A stretch of 64,000 bases of DNA from positions 1-64,000 of the forward strand of contig CAYRPN010000015.1 of NCBI GenBank assembly GCA_964426135.1, given 5' to 3'. The notes beneath the pieces were generated by a model. The model saw only the letters and a program-made list of their open reading frames with translations. It ran no database searches and was not told the origin of the DNA. Made by a program: the position numbers and the translations under genes. Each line of letters begins with the position of its first letter. Position 1 is the first letter of the stretch. The DNA is from CAYRPN01 sp964426135 (lineage in GTDB: Bacteria > Planctomycetota > Phycisphaerae > Phycisphaerales > Phycisphaeraceae). Of the stretch, positions 17,180 to 29,000 are shown in pieces.

Positions 17180-18295
17180 TCATTTCTCGCCGGACGCCGC
17201 AGGGGACTTGCCCGGTTCGCCCTGCGGCGGCGGCGCGGCCGGCGCGCCGCGCTGGCCGGCATAAGCGCGGCGAACGAAGGTCTCCACCTCGAACCAGGAT
17301 GCGTCGGCCTTCTTCATCAGCTCGTCGCGCGGACGGCTGCGCGGATTCTGCTTCGACAAACGCCACGCCTGGAAGAACGCCGCGTCGAACTCGCGCAGCT
17401 TCTCGTAAGTCTCCCGGCTGTGAAACGCGTCGCGATACTCCGGCTCCTTGAGCTCGATCCCCAGCGCGGGGCGCACGCGCCCCATGTTGCGCGGCTTCAG
17501 CGGGGCCCAGCCCACCGGTTCCAGTTCCTCCTTGGTCACGCCGATCGCCCAGAGGATCGTGCTGGCCAGGACGATCGCGCCGTCCTCGCTGGGCAGCCGG
17601 CCCGACGCCAGGCCGTCGCCGCGCACCCGCGACGCCTCGGCGTAGAGGACGCGCATGGGGTCGAAGGTATCGATGAAGAACACGCCCTTGACGCCGGCCA
17701 CGCTCTGCGCGCTGTACGCCATCCGCCGCAAAGTCTGGTTGTATCCGCCGGAATTCTGGTCCGGCCCCGGTCCGTTCTGCACGGCCGGCGCGCTCATCAC
17801 GACGATGGTGCGCACTCCGGGATACGCCTTGCACTTGTCGATGAGGTTGCGCAGATTCTCCTCATACTCGCCGATCACTTTGTCGTCGGGCGGCAGCATC
17901 TTCCCGTCGTTGAGGCCGAAGCAGAGAAACACCACCGTGGGCTTGCAGGCGGAGAGCAGATCCTCGACCCACTCGCCCGCGGCGCCTGCCGTCGCGCCGT
18001 CCCAACCACCGTTGAAGAAGCGCAGACCATCGCCCGGGCGCATGGCCAGGAGCGCCGAGGCGATGCCGCGGGTGTAATACATCTGCTGCGTCAGATCATC
18101 GCCGACGAAGACCACGCGATCGCCGGCCCGGATGACATCGTCGAACTTCAGAGCCCTGACCTGGATGGGCTGGAGCTTGACGGGTTCAATCGGCGCGGCA
18201 ACCTTGGTCGGGGCAGGCGCCGGCGACCCCGGCTGGGACTGGCAACCGGTCAGCAGCACCGTCAGGGCGATGATCAGAAAGCGTTGGCCGTTCAT
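17180..18295 (-). CDS. SGNH-hydrolase-like lipoprotein
   Basis: A 371-residue lipoprotein beginning MNGQRFLIIALTVLLTGCQS, with lipobox LLTGC and a proline-rich linker. The start at 18295 has AGGAG upstream. The hydrolase part shows VVFVGDDLTQ in place of the GDS block (the nucleophile serine appears replaced by aspartate), FLCFGLNDGKM in place of GxND, and no clear D-x-x-H. It is therefore probably a divergent or inactive SGNH fold rather than a standard esterase. The C-terminal 80 residues are charged and proline-rich. It is exported and anchored in a membrane. Confidence 0.72.
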   Translation of the reverse strand: MNGQRFLIIALTVLLTGCQSQPGSPAPAPTKVAAPIEPVKLQPIQVRALKFDDVIRAGDRVVFVGDDLTQQMYYTRGIASALLAMRPGDGLRFFNGGWDGATAGAAGEWVEDLLSACKPTVVFLCFGLNDGKMLPPDDKVIGEYEENLRNLIDKCKAYPGVRTIVVMSAPAVQNGPGPDQNSGGYNQTLRRMAYSAQSVAGVKGVFFIDTFDPMRVLYAEASRVRGDGLASGRLPSEDGAIVLASTILWAIGVTKEELEPVGWAPLKPRNMGRVRPALGIELKEPEYRDAFHSRETYEKLREFDAAFFQAWRLSKQNPRSRPRDELMKKADASWFEVETFVRRAYAGQRGAPAAPPPQGEPGKSPAASGEK

Positions 18296-18429
18296 GCGGA
18301 ACTCCTGTGTGCGGACGAAGCAGTTTATCGGGCAAGCGGTTCGTTGCGGACGAATCCGAGGCGGCATTGCCGATAACGTGGCCGCGCATGAACCTCGGGG
18401 GCAACGAATGGGCGATGATCGGCGAGTTT

Positions 18430-18490
18430 AGCGCCGGAGCTTGCCCCGAATCCGTTTCCGCAGAACCGGAGCGGGGCAAGCCCCGGCGCT
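18430..18490. repeat. GGCTTGCCCC-type palindrome between trkH and the lipoprotein gene
   Basis: Two 19-base arms, 18430-18448 and 18472-18490, are complementary except for one base. The core is GCTTGCCCCG with CGGGGCAAGC. Only 17 bases separate it from the trkH stop, so the RNA hairpin could help end or stabilise that transcript. It belongs to the family also seen at 55414-55480 and 56585-56892. Confidence 0.8.
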
Positions 18491-18506
18491 GAACATCTGC
18501 GACCGC

Positions 18507-20009
18507 TCACGCCATTACGATGCGCTGATGCGCATCGGCCGAGGGAACCGCCAATGGACCGGGTATCATCGCGCCCATCGTCATCATCGGAGCCAGGGCA
18601 CCCGCCGCCATTGCCGCGGCGACGATTCCCTTGCCCAGCGAACTCAAGTCAGGCGTGATGCCCAGCGTCAGGCCTGTGTTGCTGGCGGCGCTGATCGCCT
18701 CGAACAGCAGCCGTTCAAATGGAAACGGCTCGGTGAACGCGAGCAGCAGCGTCGCCAGGGCGATGATCGAAAGGAACACACCGGCCAGCGCGAGCGACTG
18801 CCGGACCAGCACGTCGCCCCGGTGCGACCCGAGCGAGGGCACGTTCCGATGCCGGCGCAGCGTCGACGCGATGGTCAGCACGATCACCGCAAAGGTCGTG
18901 GTCTTCAGGCCGCCGCCGGTGCCGCCGGGGGATGCCCCGATCACCATCAGTGCCATCAACGCGGCGCGGCTGGCAGGCGCCAGTTCGTCCATCGGGGCCG
19001 TGGTGAATCCACCGGTGCGGCAGGTGATCGAAAGGAAGCTGGCGTCGGCGAGCGTGCGCGCTGCGTCGCCAGTCGTCCATCGCGCCGGCTCGATCACCGC
19101 GCCGGCGATTGATTCGTTGCCTGCCGGTGCGAGCAGCGACGCCAATTGGGCCGCGCCGATCAGCACGACGCCCGCCAGATAGAGGCAGGCCGAGGTGGTC
19201 AAGGCGATTCTCGAGTGCAGGGAAAGGCGCGACTCAGCTATCCCGCCCTCACCCCCATTACCGCGCAATCGCCGCCAGCGGGCACGCAGGAAGTCGCGCA
19301 GATCCGTCAGCACCGGCGCCCCCAAGCCACCTGCGATGATCAGGCCGGTCACCATCAGATGTACTGGAATGCTGTAGCGGTAGGCCGCGAGGCTGTCGTT
19401 CTGCATGGTGAATCCCGCGTTGCAGAACGCGCTGACCGCGTGGAACACGCTCAGTCCGAAGCGATCCACCCAGGTGAATGCCGCGGTGTCGTCGGCGCCG
19501 GCCGCACCGTGCTCGCGCCACATCGACATCAGCAACACCGCGCCGATCAACTCGATCAGCAGAATCAGCACGATGGCATTCCGCGCGTGGTGAATGAACC
19601 GGCTCGCGGCATCGTCGGCATCCGCTTCGACGCGACCGGCATCGACCGTGCCGATCGCCGCCGATCCGTCCGCGGCGGCGCGCTGATGCAACTGGTGAAT
19701 CAGCGCCGCCGTGAACAGAACCAGTCCAATGCCGCCGCCCTGGATCAGGACGCCGATCACGGCGTAAGCAAGTGGCGACAAACTCTGCGGCGGTACGACC
19801 GACAGGCCCGTCGTACACGCGGCGCTCACGGCGGTGAACAGCGCATCGAGAAAAGCCAGCGACTCAACGCCTGGCCGAACCGCCGCATCGAGCATGAGCA
19901 GCGGCGTTCCCAACGCGATCAGCCCGGCGAACCACAGCGGGAACCACAGGGCCGGGCGACGAAGCACCAGCGCGCACCAGCGCAGCAAGATGGAACGCGG
20001 CCCCTGCAT
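18507..20009 (-). CDS. TrkH/KtrB-family potassium uptake protein
   Basis: A 500-residue membrane protein with about ten hydrophobic segments. The four filter-like loops are visible: TAVSAACTTGLSVV, HAVSAFCNAGFTM, SITCRTGGFTT and EAISAASNTGLTL, each holding the conserved glycine. The GASPGGTGGGLKTTTFAV block after the third loop is diagnostic. It forms the K+-translocating subunit in the cytoplasmic membrane. The regulatory TrkA/KtrA partner is not in the window. A histidine-rich, acidic loop lies around residues 107-140. No Shine-Dalgarno before the ATG is evident. Confidence 0.88.
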   Translation of the reverse strand: MQGPRSILLRWCALVLRRPALWFPLWFAGLIALGTPLLMLDAAVRPGVESLAFLDALFTAVSAACTTGLSVVPPQSLSPLAYAVIGVLIQGGGIGLVLFTAALIHQLHQRAAADGSAAIGTVDAGRVEADADDAASRFIHHARNAIVLILLIELIGAVLLMSMWREHGAAGADDTAAFTWVDRFGLSVFHAVSAFCNAGFTMQNDSLAAYRYSIPVHLMVTGLIIAGGLGAPVLTDLRDFLRARWRRLRGNGGEGGIAESRLSLHSRIALTTSACLYLAGVVLIGAAQLASLLAPAGNESIAGAVIEPARWTTGDAARTLADASFLSITCRTGGFTTAPMDELAPASRAALMALMVIGASPGGTGGGLKTTTFAVIVLTIASTLRRHRNVPSLGSHRGDVLVRQSLALAGVFLSIIALATLLLAFTEPFPFERLLFEAISAASNTGLTLGITPDLSSLGKGIVAAAMAAGALAPMMTMGAMIPGPLAVPSADAHQRIVMA

Positions 20010-20079
20010 GTGAGGCGATGGTAACGCGAGGCGTGGGCAACTGCTTCGCCGGTCGCTCTGGATTCACACGCGACGGCGA

Positions 20080-23000
20080 TCAGTTGCTGTTCACTTCATC
20101 CTTCGGCCCGCTGGTCACGCCATCACCGCCGCCGCCGGTGTAGATCACGTTCGTGCCGGCCTTGCCGTCGAGCAGGTCCGTGCCGGCGCCGCCGAAGAGC
20201 TGATCGTTGCCGGTGCCGCCATTGAGCGTGTCGTTATCGGTGCCGCCGAGCAGGATGTTGTTGCCGCTGGTGACGCTGAGATTGTCGCGACCCGCGCCGC
20301 CGTCGAGCAGGTTGTTGCCCGCGTCGCCGATGAGCGTGTCGTTGTCGGCGCCAAGGCCCGGCACATCGCCGATGATCGGCTGCAGCACGCTGACGCTGAA
20401 CTCGCGGGCCACCGTGGAAATCACGACGGGCGCCGGCCCCACGGCCGCCGCGACCGCCGCCTGCACCAGCGCCAGGTCCACGGCGCCGCCGGCTTCGCCG
20501 AGGATCGTCACCTCGAACGACCGCAGCGACGCCGCCAGTTTCACCGACGCCGCATTGATACCCAGCCCCGCCGCCAGTGCCGGCGCCAGCGTCGATGCGT
20601 TGATGCCCGCGCTGACCAGGGTCACCGGCAGATCCACGCGGAACACGCTCCGCAACACGGACAACGCCACCTGACCCTGAGCCACATTGTCGAGCGACTC
20701 CATCGCGCCGCGCAGTTGCCGATCGGTCACGTCCACCACCGGCTCACCGGCGACACGAATCACAAACGCGCCTTCCGTCGTGGCGACCTGGGCGGTGCTG
20801 GACACATCCAGCGGCAGGCCCGCGACCAGAGCCGCTTCGATGTCGCCCGAGCCGATGGCACTGAAATCGCTATCAACGAAGGAAGCCGACCACTGCGATT
20901 CCGTCAGCGTCACCAGCACATTGCCGTCGCCCACACTGGCGATGAGTTCGACCGCATCCGTCACTGCCGCGGCGGTGGCGTCGTCAGACGAGTCGTCGAT
21001 CACCGTCACGGTCGCGATGCCCTGCGACAGCGACACGGCCACGTCGGCAGCTTCGATGCCCGGCATCGCACGCACCACGTCGGCGATCTCTTCCGCAGTC
21101 ACCGTGTCGGCGGCGCTGCCAAAGAGATCGACGCGGAACACACTCACATCCTGCGCCACCGCCAGGCTTCCGGGGCCGGCAAGCGGCGACAGCGCGGCGA
21201 AGACATCCGACTGCGTCGTCGTCGCGCCAGGACCGGCGAGCACGATGGTCGCGACCACCGGCACATTGGCGAGCGTCACATCGCCGACCTGCGTGCGGGC
21301 GACCTGCTCCAGCACGACGGCGCGCAGGTCGCGCGCCTCGGGCTGATCGCCCAGTCCGCCGAAGATGCGGTCGTCGCCGGCGTTGCCGCGCGCGGTGTCG
21401 TTGCCGAAGCCGCCGCGGAAGAGATCCGCCCCGCCGCCGCCGGCAAGCGTGTCGTCGCCGCCATCGCCTCGGAAGAAATCACCCGTGCCGATGCCGGTCA
21501 GTTCATCGCCATCCGCGCCGCCCAGGAGCGCATTGGCGCCGGCGCCACCGTTGATCTTGTCGAAGCCGGCGCCGCCGGCGAGCACATCGTCGCCGCCGTC
21601 GCCGAAGATCTCGTCGTCTCCGCCCACGCCTGCGATGCGGTTGCCCAGTGCGTTGCCTCGCAGCTTGTCGCCGAAGAAAGAGCCGACGATGTTCTCGAAG
21701 CTGAGCACGCTGTCGACATTGCCGAAGCCGTCGTTGTTGGTCTTCGACAGTCCGAGATTGACATCGACCGGCGCGGGCGCGTTGAGGAACGTGGCGGTGT
21801 CGCGGCCGAGTCCGCCGTCGAGCAGGTCCTTGGCGCTGCCGCCTTCGATGTTGTCATCGCCGGCGCCGCCGCGGGCTTCGAGCGTCCGGTTGCCCGCCGA
21901 GGCATTGAGGAAGTCGTTGCCGTCGCCGAGATTCGCCGTGATTTTCCTGAGGATCGCGTTCTGCACCGCGCCGATGGTGACCAGATCGTGTCCGCCGCCG
22001 GCATCGATCCGCAGGTCTTCGGCGCCGGTGAACTCGATGCCATCGACGAGCGAAGTCGGTGAGGAGACAAACACGTTGCCGCCCAGGGCCGCGACGTCGA
22101 TGCTGTCGTCACCCGCGGTGCCGCTGATGAGCACCACGTCGTTGCCGTCTTCGCCATCCACTTGATCGAGACCCTGGCCCGGGCTCCAGAGGATAGTGTC
22201 GTTGCCCGCGCCGGCGTTGACCGTGTCGTCGCCGCCGTTGCCGTCGAGCGTGTTGGCCTTGGCATCGCCGACGATGATGTCGTTGAAGAGCGAGCCGAGC
22301 ACCCCGGGGATATTCACCAGCGTGTCGGTGCCGCCGAAGCCGTCGGCGGCGAGGCCGAGGCTCAGGTCGACGCTGACCGCGTCGGGATCGTCGGAGTAGT
22401 TGGCGGTGTCCGCGCCGCCGCCGCCGATGAACGCGTCATCACCGATGCCGCCAATGAAGTGGTCATTGCCGAAGCTGCCGTTGAGCTTGTCGTCGCCCAC
22501 TTCGCCCATGAGCATGTCGTTGCCGAGGCCGCCGTCGATCTCGTCATTGCCGTCGCCGCCATGCAGTTCGTCATCGCCGCCGAGGCCGAAGATCTTGTCC
22601 TCGCCGCCGGCGCCGTCGATGACGTTGGCGCGGTTGTCACCTGTGAGTCTGTCGGCAAACGCGGAACCAATCAGGCGATCGATATTGACCAGCGTGTCCT
22701 TGCCGCCGCGTCCGTCCTTCGTGATGGCGCCGATGGATCCGATGACGCCCTCGGCGCTGCGGGCGTAGCTGACCGTGTCGAAGCCGGCGCCGCCGTCGAA
22801 GATGTCATTGGCTGAGCCGCCGATCATCGTGTCGTCGCCCGCCTCGCCGTTGGCCGCGAGAACGAATGGCGAAGCGATGGCGTCGAGCATGTCATCGCCC
22901 TCGCCGAGATTCGCGGTGAACTTCGACAAGCCCGGATTCGCCGCCATGTCCACTTCGACCACGTCATCGCCTGCGCCGGCGTCGATGATGATGTTCTGAA

Positions 23001-26000
23001 GCAGCGTGAAGGTGATGGCGGAATCCACACCGTCGATGCTGGTGAGCACCTGCGCGTCGCCAAAGGCATCGGTGGTCAGGAAGCGGTCACCGGTGATTCC
23101 GCCGGTGATCACGAGGGTGTGGCCGACGGCGGGAACAATCACGGGGCGGCTGGGGCCGTCCGGGTCGTTGTCACCGATCGGAACGAGCCGCGGCGGGGCT
23201 GCGAAGAAGAGCGAACCGGTGATCACATCGTCGCCATCGCCGTTGGCCCAGCGAATGAGGTCGCTTCCGGCCATGGTGCTGATGCGGTCGTCGCCTTCAT
23301 TGCCGATGATGACATCGCTCAGCGCGCTGCCGGTGATGTCATCGGCGAACCGCGAGCCGGCAATGCCGACCACGTTCTTGAAAACGTCGCGTCCGCCCAG
23401 GCCGTCGAACGCGAAGCGATCGACGGCGGCGGCGAGATTCACCACGACGCCGATGGGCGAGGCGGAGTAGTCAGCGGTGTCGCCCGTCGTGCCAAAGAAC
23501 GTGTCGTCACCCGCGCCACCGTCGAGCAGGTCGTCGCCGCCGCCGCGAAGCGTATCGTTGCCCGCGCCGCCGAAGAGGCTGTGACGCCCGACGCCGGCGA
23601 TGAGCGTGTCGTTGTCGTCGCCGCCGATGAGCACGTCGCTGCCGACCGCGCCGACGATGGTGTCGTTGCCCGCGCCGCCGTCGAGCGTGTCGGCCCCGCC
23701 GCCGCCGCGGATCGTGTCATTGCCCGCCAGGCCGAAGACTTCGCTGCCGCCGAGACCGGCCGTCAGCGTGTCGTTGAATGTCGAACCAATGAGCCGTTCC
23801 ATCGCGGACAACAGATCGGCGCCGCCGTTGCCGTCGATGGCGGCGGATGAGCCGAGCGCGACGATGACGCCCTTGGCAGCGCGGGAGTACTCGACCGTGT
23901 CCCGGCCCGCGCCGCCGTTGAAGTTGTCGTTCTTGGCGCCGCCGATGAAGTGATCGTCGCCGCCCTGGCCCAGGGCCGCGACAGGCAGCGTGCTGATCGT
24001 GCCGCCGAGCGGGTTGGCGTCCAGCAAGTCGTCGCCATCCCCCAGATCAACCGCGATGTTCTTCAGCAGCGTGCCAGCCAGGTCATTGATGAAGAGCTGG
24101 TCGTCGCCGCCAAGCGTGTTGACTTCGAGCTTGGAAATCGCCGTGAGATTGAAGACGCGCGTGGTCGTCACGCCGCCGACCGTATTGACCACCTGTAGCG
24201 CGCCGCCGACGTTGCTGAGCGTCACGACATCGTCGCCTTCCGAGGCGCTGACGCGGAGAATGTCCACCGCGCCCTTGCCGACGATCGTGTCGCTGCCGCC
24301 GCCGCTGGTGAAGATGTTGACGCCGGCGGTGCCGGTGAGTGCGTCGTCGCCGGCGGTGCCGATGATGTTCTCCAGGAACTTCGCCGACTCGTTGTTGCCG
24401 AAGCCGTCCCTCGTCTGACTGAGCGAGAGATCAACGACAACCGGCGCGGGATCCGCGCCGTGATCCAGCGTGTCAATGCCCGCACCGCCGTCGAAGGCAT
24501 CGAGGCCCGCGCCACCGACGAGCGTGTCGTTGCCCAGGTCGCCGAAGAGTTGATCGCCATCCGCGCCGCCGTCGAGTGCGTCGTCACCCGCATCGCCGCG
24601 CAGCGTGTCCGCGCCGGCGTCGCCGAAGAGCTGGTCATTGCCCGCGCCGCCGCTGAGCGCATCAGCCTCGTCGCCGCCGCGAAGCACGTCGTTGCCGTTT
24701 TCGCCGAAGAGGCTGTCGTCGCCCGTGCCGCCCTCGATCACGTCGTTGCCGTCGCCGCCGCGAATCGTGTCGTTGCCCGCCTCGCCCAGCAGCGTGTCCG
24801 CGCCGGCCTGACCGAGCAGAGTGTCCGCGCCGTCGCCGCCATCGATCGTGTCATCGCCCAGCGAGCCTTCCGCCTTGTCGTTGCCGCCGAGCAGGAGCAT
24901 GCGGTTGTTCGCGAGGTTGCCGAAGACGTTGTCGTCGAACTGCGTGGCGGTGAGATTCTCGATCGTGCCGGTGATGGACAGCGTGTCCTTGGCCGCGTTG
25001 ATGATCTGCTTCTGGCCCGCGATGAACTCCATGTGCAGCGCGGTCAGGCCGGCCGAAGCGAGCGAGAAGTCCAACTCGTCGAGACCGCTCGCGTCGATCA
25101 CCACGTCGCCGCTGGGCACGGGCTTCACGCCGGCTGGCGTGTTCTCAGTCCTGCCGGAGCCGGGCGTGAGGCGATAGAGATCGTCGCCCTTGCCGCCGTC
25201 CATGAGGTCGTTGCCGATGCCGTCGATCAGCGTGTCATCGCCGAGATTGCCGAAGAGCTGATCGTTGCCATGCACGATCGGCTGCGCGAGACCGCTGCCA
25301 TCGTGGAGCGCGAACGCATTGCCGCCCAGGTGCTGGGCGAAGTCGCCGACGATCACGTCATCGCCGCCGTTGCCGACGATCACGTCGCTCTCGCTGTTGC
25401 CCACGAGGAGGTTGGCGAAATCGTCGCCGGTGATGCGATCGCGTCCGAATCCGCCGAGCACGTTCTCCACGTGCATGAGCCCGCCCTGGAATCCGCCGCG
25501 GACGCCGGTGGCCCGGCCGGTGGGCAGGTCCACCTCGATGGCGGTGGTGAAGGCGGTGTAGTCGATGGTGTCGCTGCCGCGCTGGCCGTCGATGACGCCG
25601 AGGATGAACTGGCCGTTGGCGAAGATGAAGGTGTCGTCGCCTAAGCCGCCGAAGAGATTCGTCAATGTGTTGGGGTTGGAGCTTTGGATCGTGAAGTCGT
25701 CGCTGCCCTGCCCCAGGAAAATGTTCAGCACGTTGAAGTCGGCGTACTGGATGCCGGCAGGCAGCGCTTCGCCGCCGATGATCGTCTCGCCCGGCAGGCC
25801 CAGCCCCGTGATCGCGCCGCCCGTGAGCGTGCCCGCATCGTCGCTCACGCTGTCGTTGTTGAAGACATTGAGCGTGTCGGCTTCCAGAGCCTGGAACGCC
25901 GGATCGCGCACCGTGACTTCCGTCACCGCGATGATCGCGCCGTCGTAAGTCGGATCGGCGCTGCTGGCCGTGTGGTCGATCACGTCGCTGTTCTCCGCCT

Positions 26001-29000
26001 CGCTCTCGGCGATGCCGTCGTCAATCGCCGAGACATTGACCACCTGCGGGACATTGAAGTTCGCCGGCGTGAAAATCAACTGCGTCGCGGAGAGTTCCAC
26101 CTGTCCAAAGCGCGGGATCAGGTCGATGACCACGTCCGCCGTCGGCTGCTCCGTGAGCACGATGCTGTACGTGTCGCCCGCGCCGCTCTCGACAACCACG
26201 GTGGTGATCTCGGTCGGGGTGACGGTGACGCCGCGCGTGTTGTCGGTGGGCAGGCCGGTCGGGTCGGCAATGCTGCGATCGACCGGGTCAGGCCCGGTGG
26301 AGCCGAACACCGAGAGCGGCCCATCCACGCCGGTGACGAGGAAGCTCGAGGCGAACTGCTTCAGCGAGCCGCCATCGACTTCATCATTGTCCACCGCGGA
26401 GACGGTGACCGTCTGCGGGACGTTCCAGTTGGCGGAGGTGAAGGTGAGCGTCTGCGGCGCGACATCGACGCGCACCTCGGAGTTGCCCGTGGTGCTGCTG
26501 ATCGTCGCCGCGGGCACGACACTCACCGTCACGGTCTTGCCGGCCGCCGGCTGCTTCGTGAGCACGACCTGATACGAATCCGTCTGCCCGCCCTCAGCCA
26601 CGATCGTCGAACCCTGCGACTGAATAATGCGCACGCCCGCCTTGTCGTTGTCGTAAACCGTCACATCGAGCGGCTTGATCGCCAGCCCCTGATAGCCCGC
26701 ATCCGCGCTGCTCGCGCTGATGTCGATGGTCGCGGCGTGCTTGCCTTCGATCACGCCGTCATCCTTCGCCTCCACCGTCAGCGTCTGCGCGATGTTCCAG
26801 TTGACGGGCGTGAAGGTGAGTTTCGTCACCAGCGCGCCGCCCAGCCGGTACTGAAGCTGCGAACTGGCCGCGAGATTCAGCGTCACTTCGGCGCTCGGTT
26901 CGCGCGTGAGCACCACGCTGATCGTGTCGCTGTCCAGCCCCGCCACGATCGGAGTGGTCTCGGCGACTTCCGTGTTGCCGTTGGTCTGCGTGATGAACAC
27001 GCCCGCCGTGTCGTTGTCCGTCACATCCACGAGTACATTCGGCAACGTCTGCGCGGCGAAGTCAGGATCGCCGCTGATCACGCTGTGGCTGATTTCCACC
27101 TGCTGATCGCCTTCGATCGCGCCATCGTCGATCGCACGGACGATGATCGTCTCACTCAGCTTGCCGCCATCGAGCGTGACCGTGACCGCCGTGTGGAAAG
27201 TCAGCCCGCCGTCCTTGGAAATCTGCACGAAAGCGCGGCCTGCGAGAATCTCCTCCGGCGTCGGCTCGCCGGCGGAGAGCGTGACGTGCACCTTCTCATT
27301 ATTGAGAGGCGCGCGGACCAGCGAGATCGAATACGTATCGATGAGCAGGTTCGCCGCGTCTTCCACCACACGCGTCTTGCCGTCCGTCGGCGTGATGAGA
27401 ATCAGGCCGCTGCCGGCTCCATCGTTGTCCGCGACGCTGGGCGTCACTTCATCGATCACCGCGCCATCGAAGCTCGTGTCGCGACCGACGATGCTCGCGT
27501 CCACCGCGTGCACGATCTGGCTGCTGGCGCCGCCGAGATCGTTGCTCACGACCGCCGGCGGATTGCCGCCGATGTTGATTTCGTCCGCCCCCTCGCTGCC
27601 GAGCACGGTGGTCTCCACCTCCTCGCTGGTGCCCAGCACCGTGACGCGGTCGTTGCCCTCGGCCGTGTCAAGCGTAAGCCGTTCCGCATTGGTGAGCGTC
27701 ACGTTGAGGCCCGCGCCGAACACGCCGTCGGCGGTGATGACGAAGTCATCGCCCTTCTCGGTGCCGATGACGATGACGGTGTCGAAGCCATCGCCGCCGT
27801 TGATGTTCACGGGAGCGTTGGTGTTGTAGCGGATGATGTCGCTGCCATCGCCGCCGGTGACCTCCGTGGCCTGCTGACCGCTGCCCGCGCCGGTGTTGGC
27901 CAGCACGAACGCACGGATGGTGAACACGTCGTCGCCCGCCTGGCCGTTGAGCTGCAGCACGGCCTTGTTGCTGAAGACGGTGAACTCGTCGTTGCCGTCG
28001 CCGCCGTTGATGGTCATCGGCTGGCGCACGCCGGGGCTAAGGAACCCGCGCGTCGTCTGCGTGGTTTCAAGGTTGTTCGCCGCCTGATCGATGGCGTACA
28101 TCTGCCCGACCTGGAAGCGATCCTTGTCCGCGCCGCTGTTGAGCGTGATCTTGGCGCTCGTGTCATCGACGAAGAACAGGTCCTCGCCGGCGAAGGTGTT
28201 GACGATGACGCGATCGTTGATTGTTTCGTCGTAGGTGATCGCCTCGAACCGATCGCCGTCCGTCGCCGCCCCGCTCGAGAGCAGCGCAATGAGGTTGCGG
28301 CGGAAGACGAATGTGTCGATCTCCTGCGTCGCGTTGAGCGTCGCGCGATCTTCACCGTCGTCCGGCTCGCCTGTGTCGTGCAGGCGGATGTCCGACGCCC
28401 CTTGGCCGCCCAACTCAATGATGGTGTGGTCGGAGCCCGCCTCGCCATCGATCGTGATGGGCGCGGGGACGCCGACGAGCAGCGGAAGATTGGCGGCTGC
28501 CGTGATCGCGTCATCGCCGCCGCCGCCGGCAACGATCAGCGGAATGTTCGGGATGCTGGTGATCAGGAAAGAGTCGTCGCCCAGGCCCGTCTGCACCGAG
28601 AGAGACTCGAAGCGGTTGTAAGTCAGATCGACCTTCATGCCCAGGCCGACGACGAAGAACTTGCCCGTCTCCGACGCCAGCTCGCCTGCGTTCGGCAGTT
28701 TGTCCGTCGTGTCGAACACATGCAGCGCGTCCGTGCCTGCCGGGTCGCCCTGCACATCGCCGAGCACGGACAGGGGCTTGCTCAGATCGGTGTTGCCGTC
28801 GATCTGGTTCAGCGTTCGCGGCGTGCCCACCGCCACGGCGCTGTCGAGGTTGACCGTGAAAGTCAGATCGCTCGTCAGCTTGCCGTTAGCCGGCGCGGTG
28901 ATCGCCTGCGATGCGGCGAACGTGCCGAAATCGCCGGTGATCTTGTTGAACACCACCGCATTGGCTCCGCCCAAGGACACAAGCACCGACCCGCTCGAGT

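Noticed and set aside
20130..25640. Regularly repeated DNA in the giant gene read as a CRISPR array
   Set aside because: The periodicity is the 27-base RTX codon repeat in an open frame, without unique spacers.
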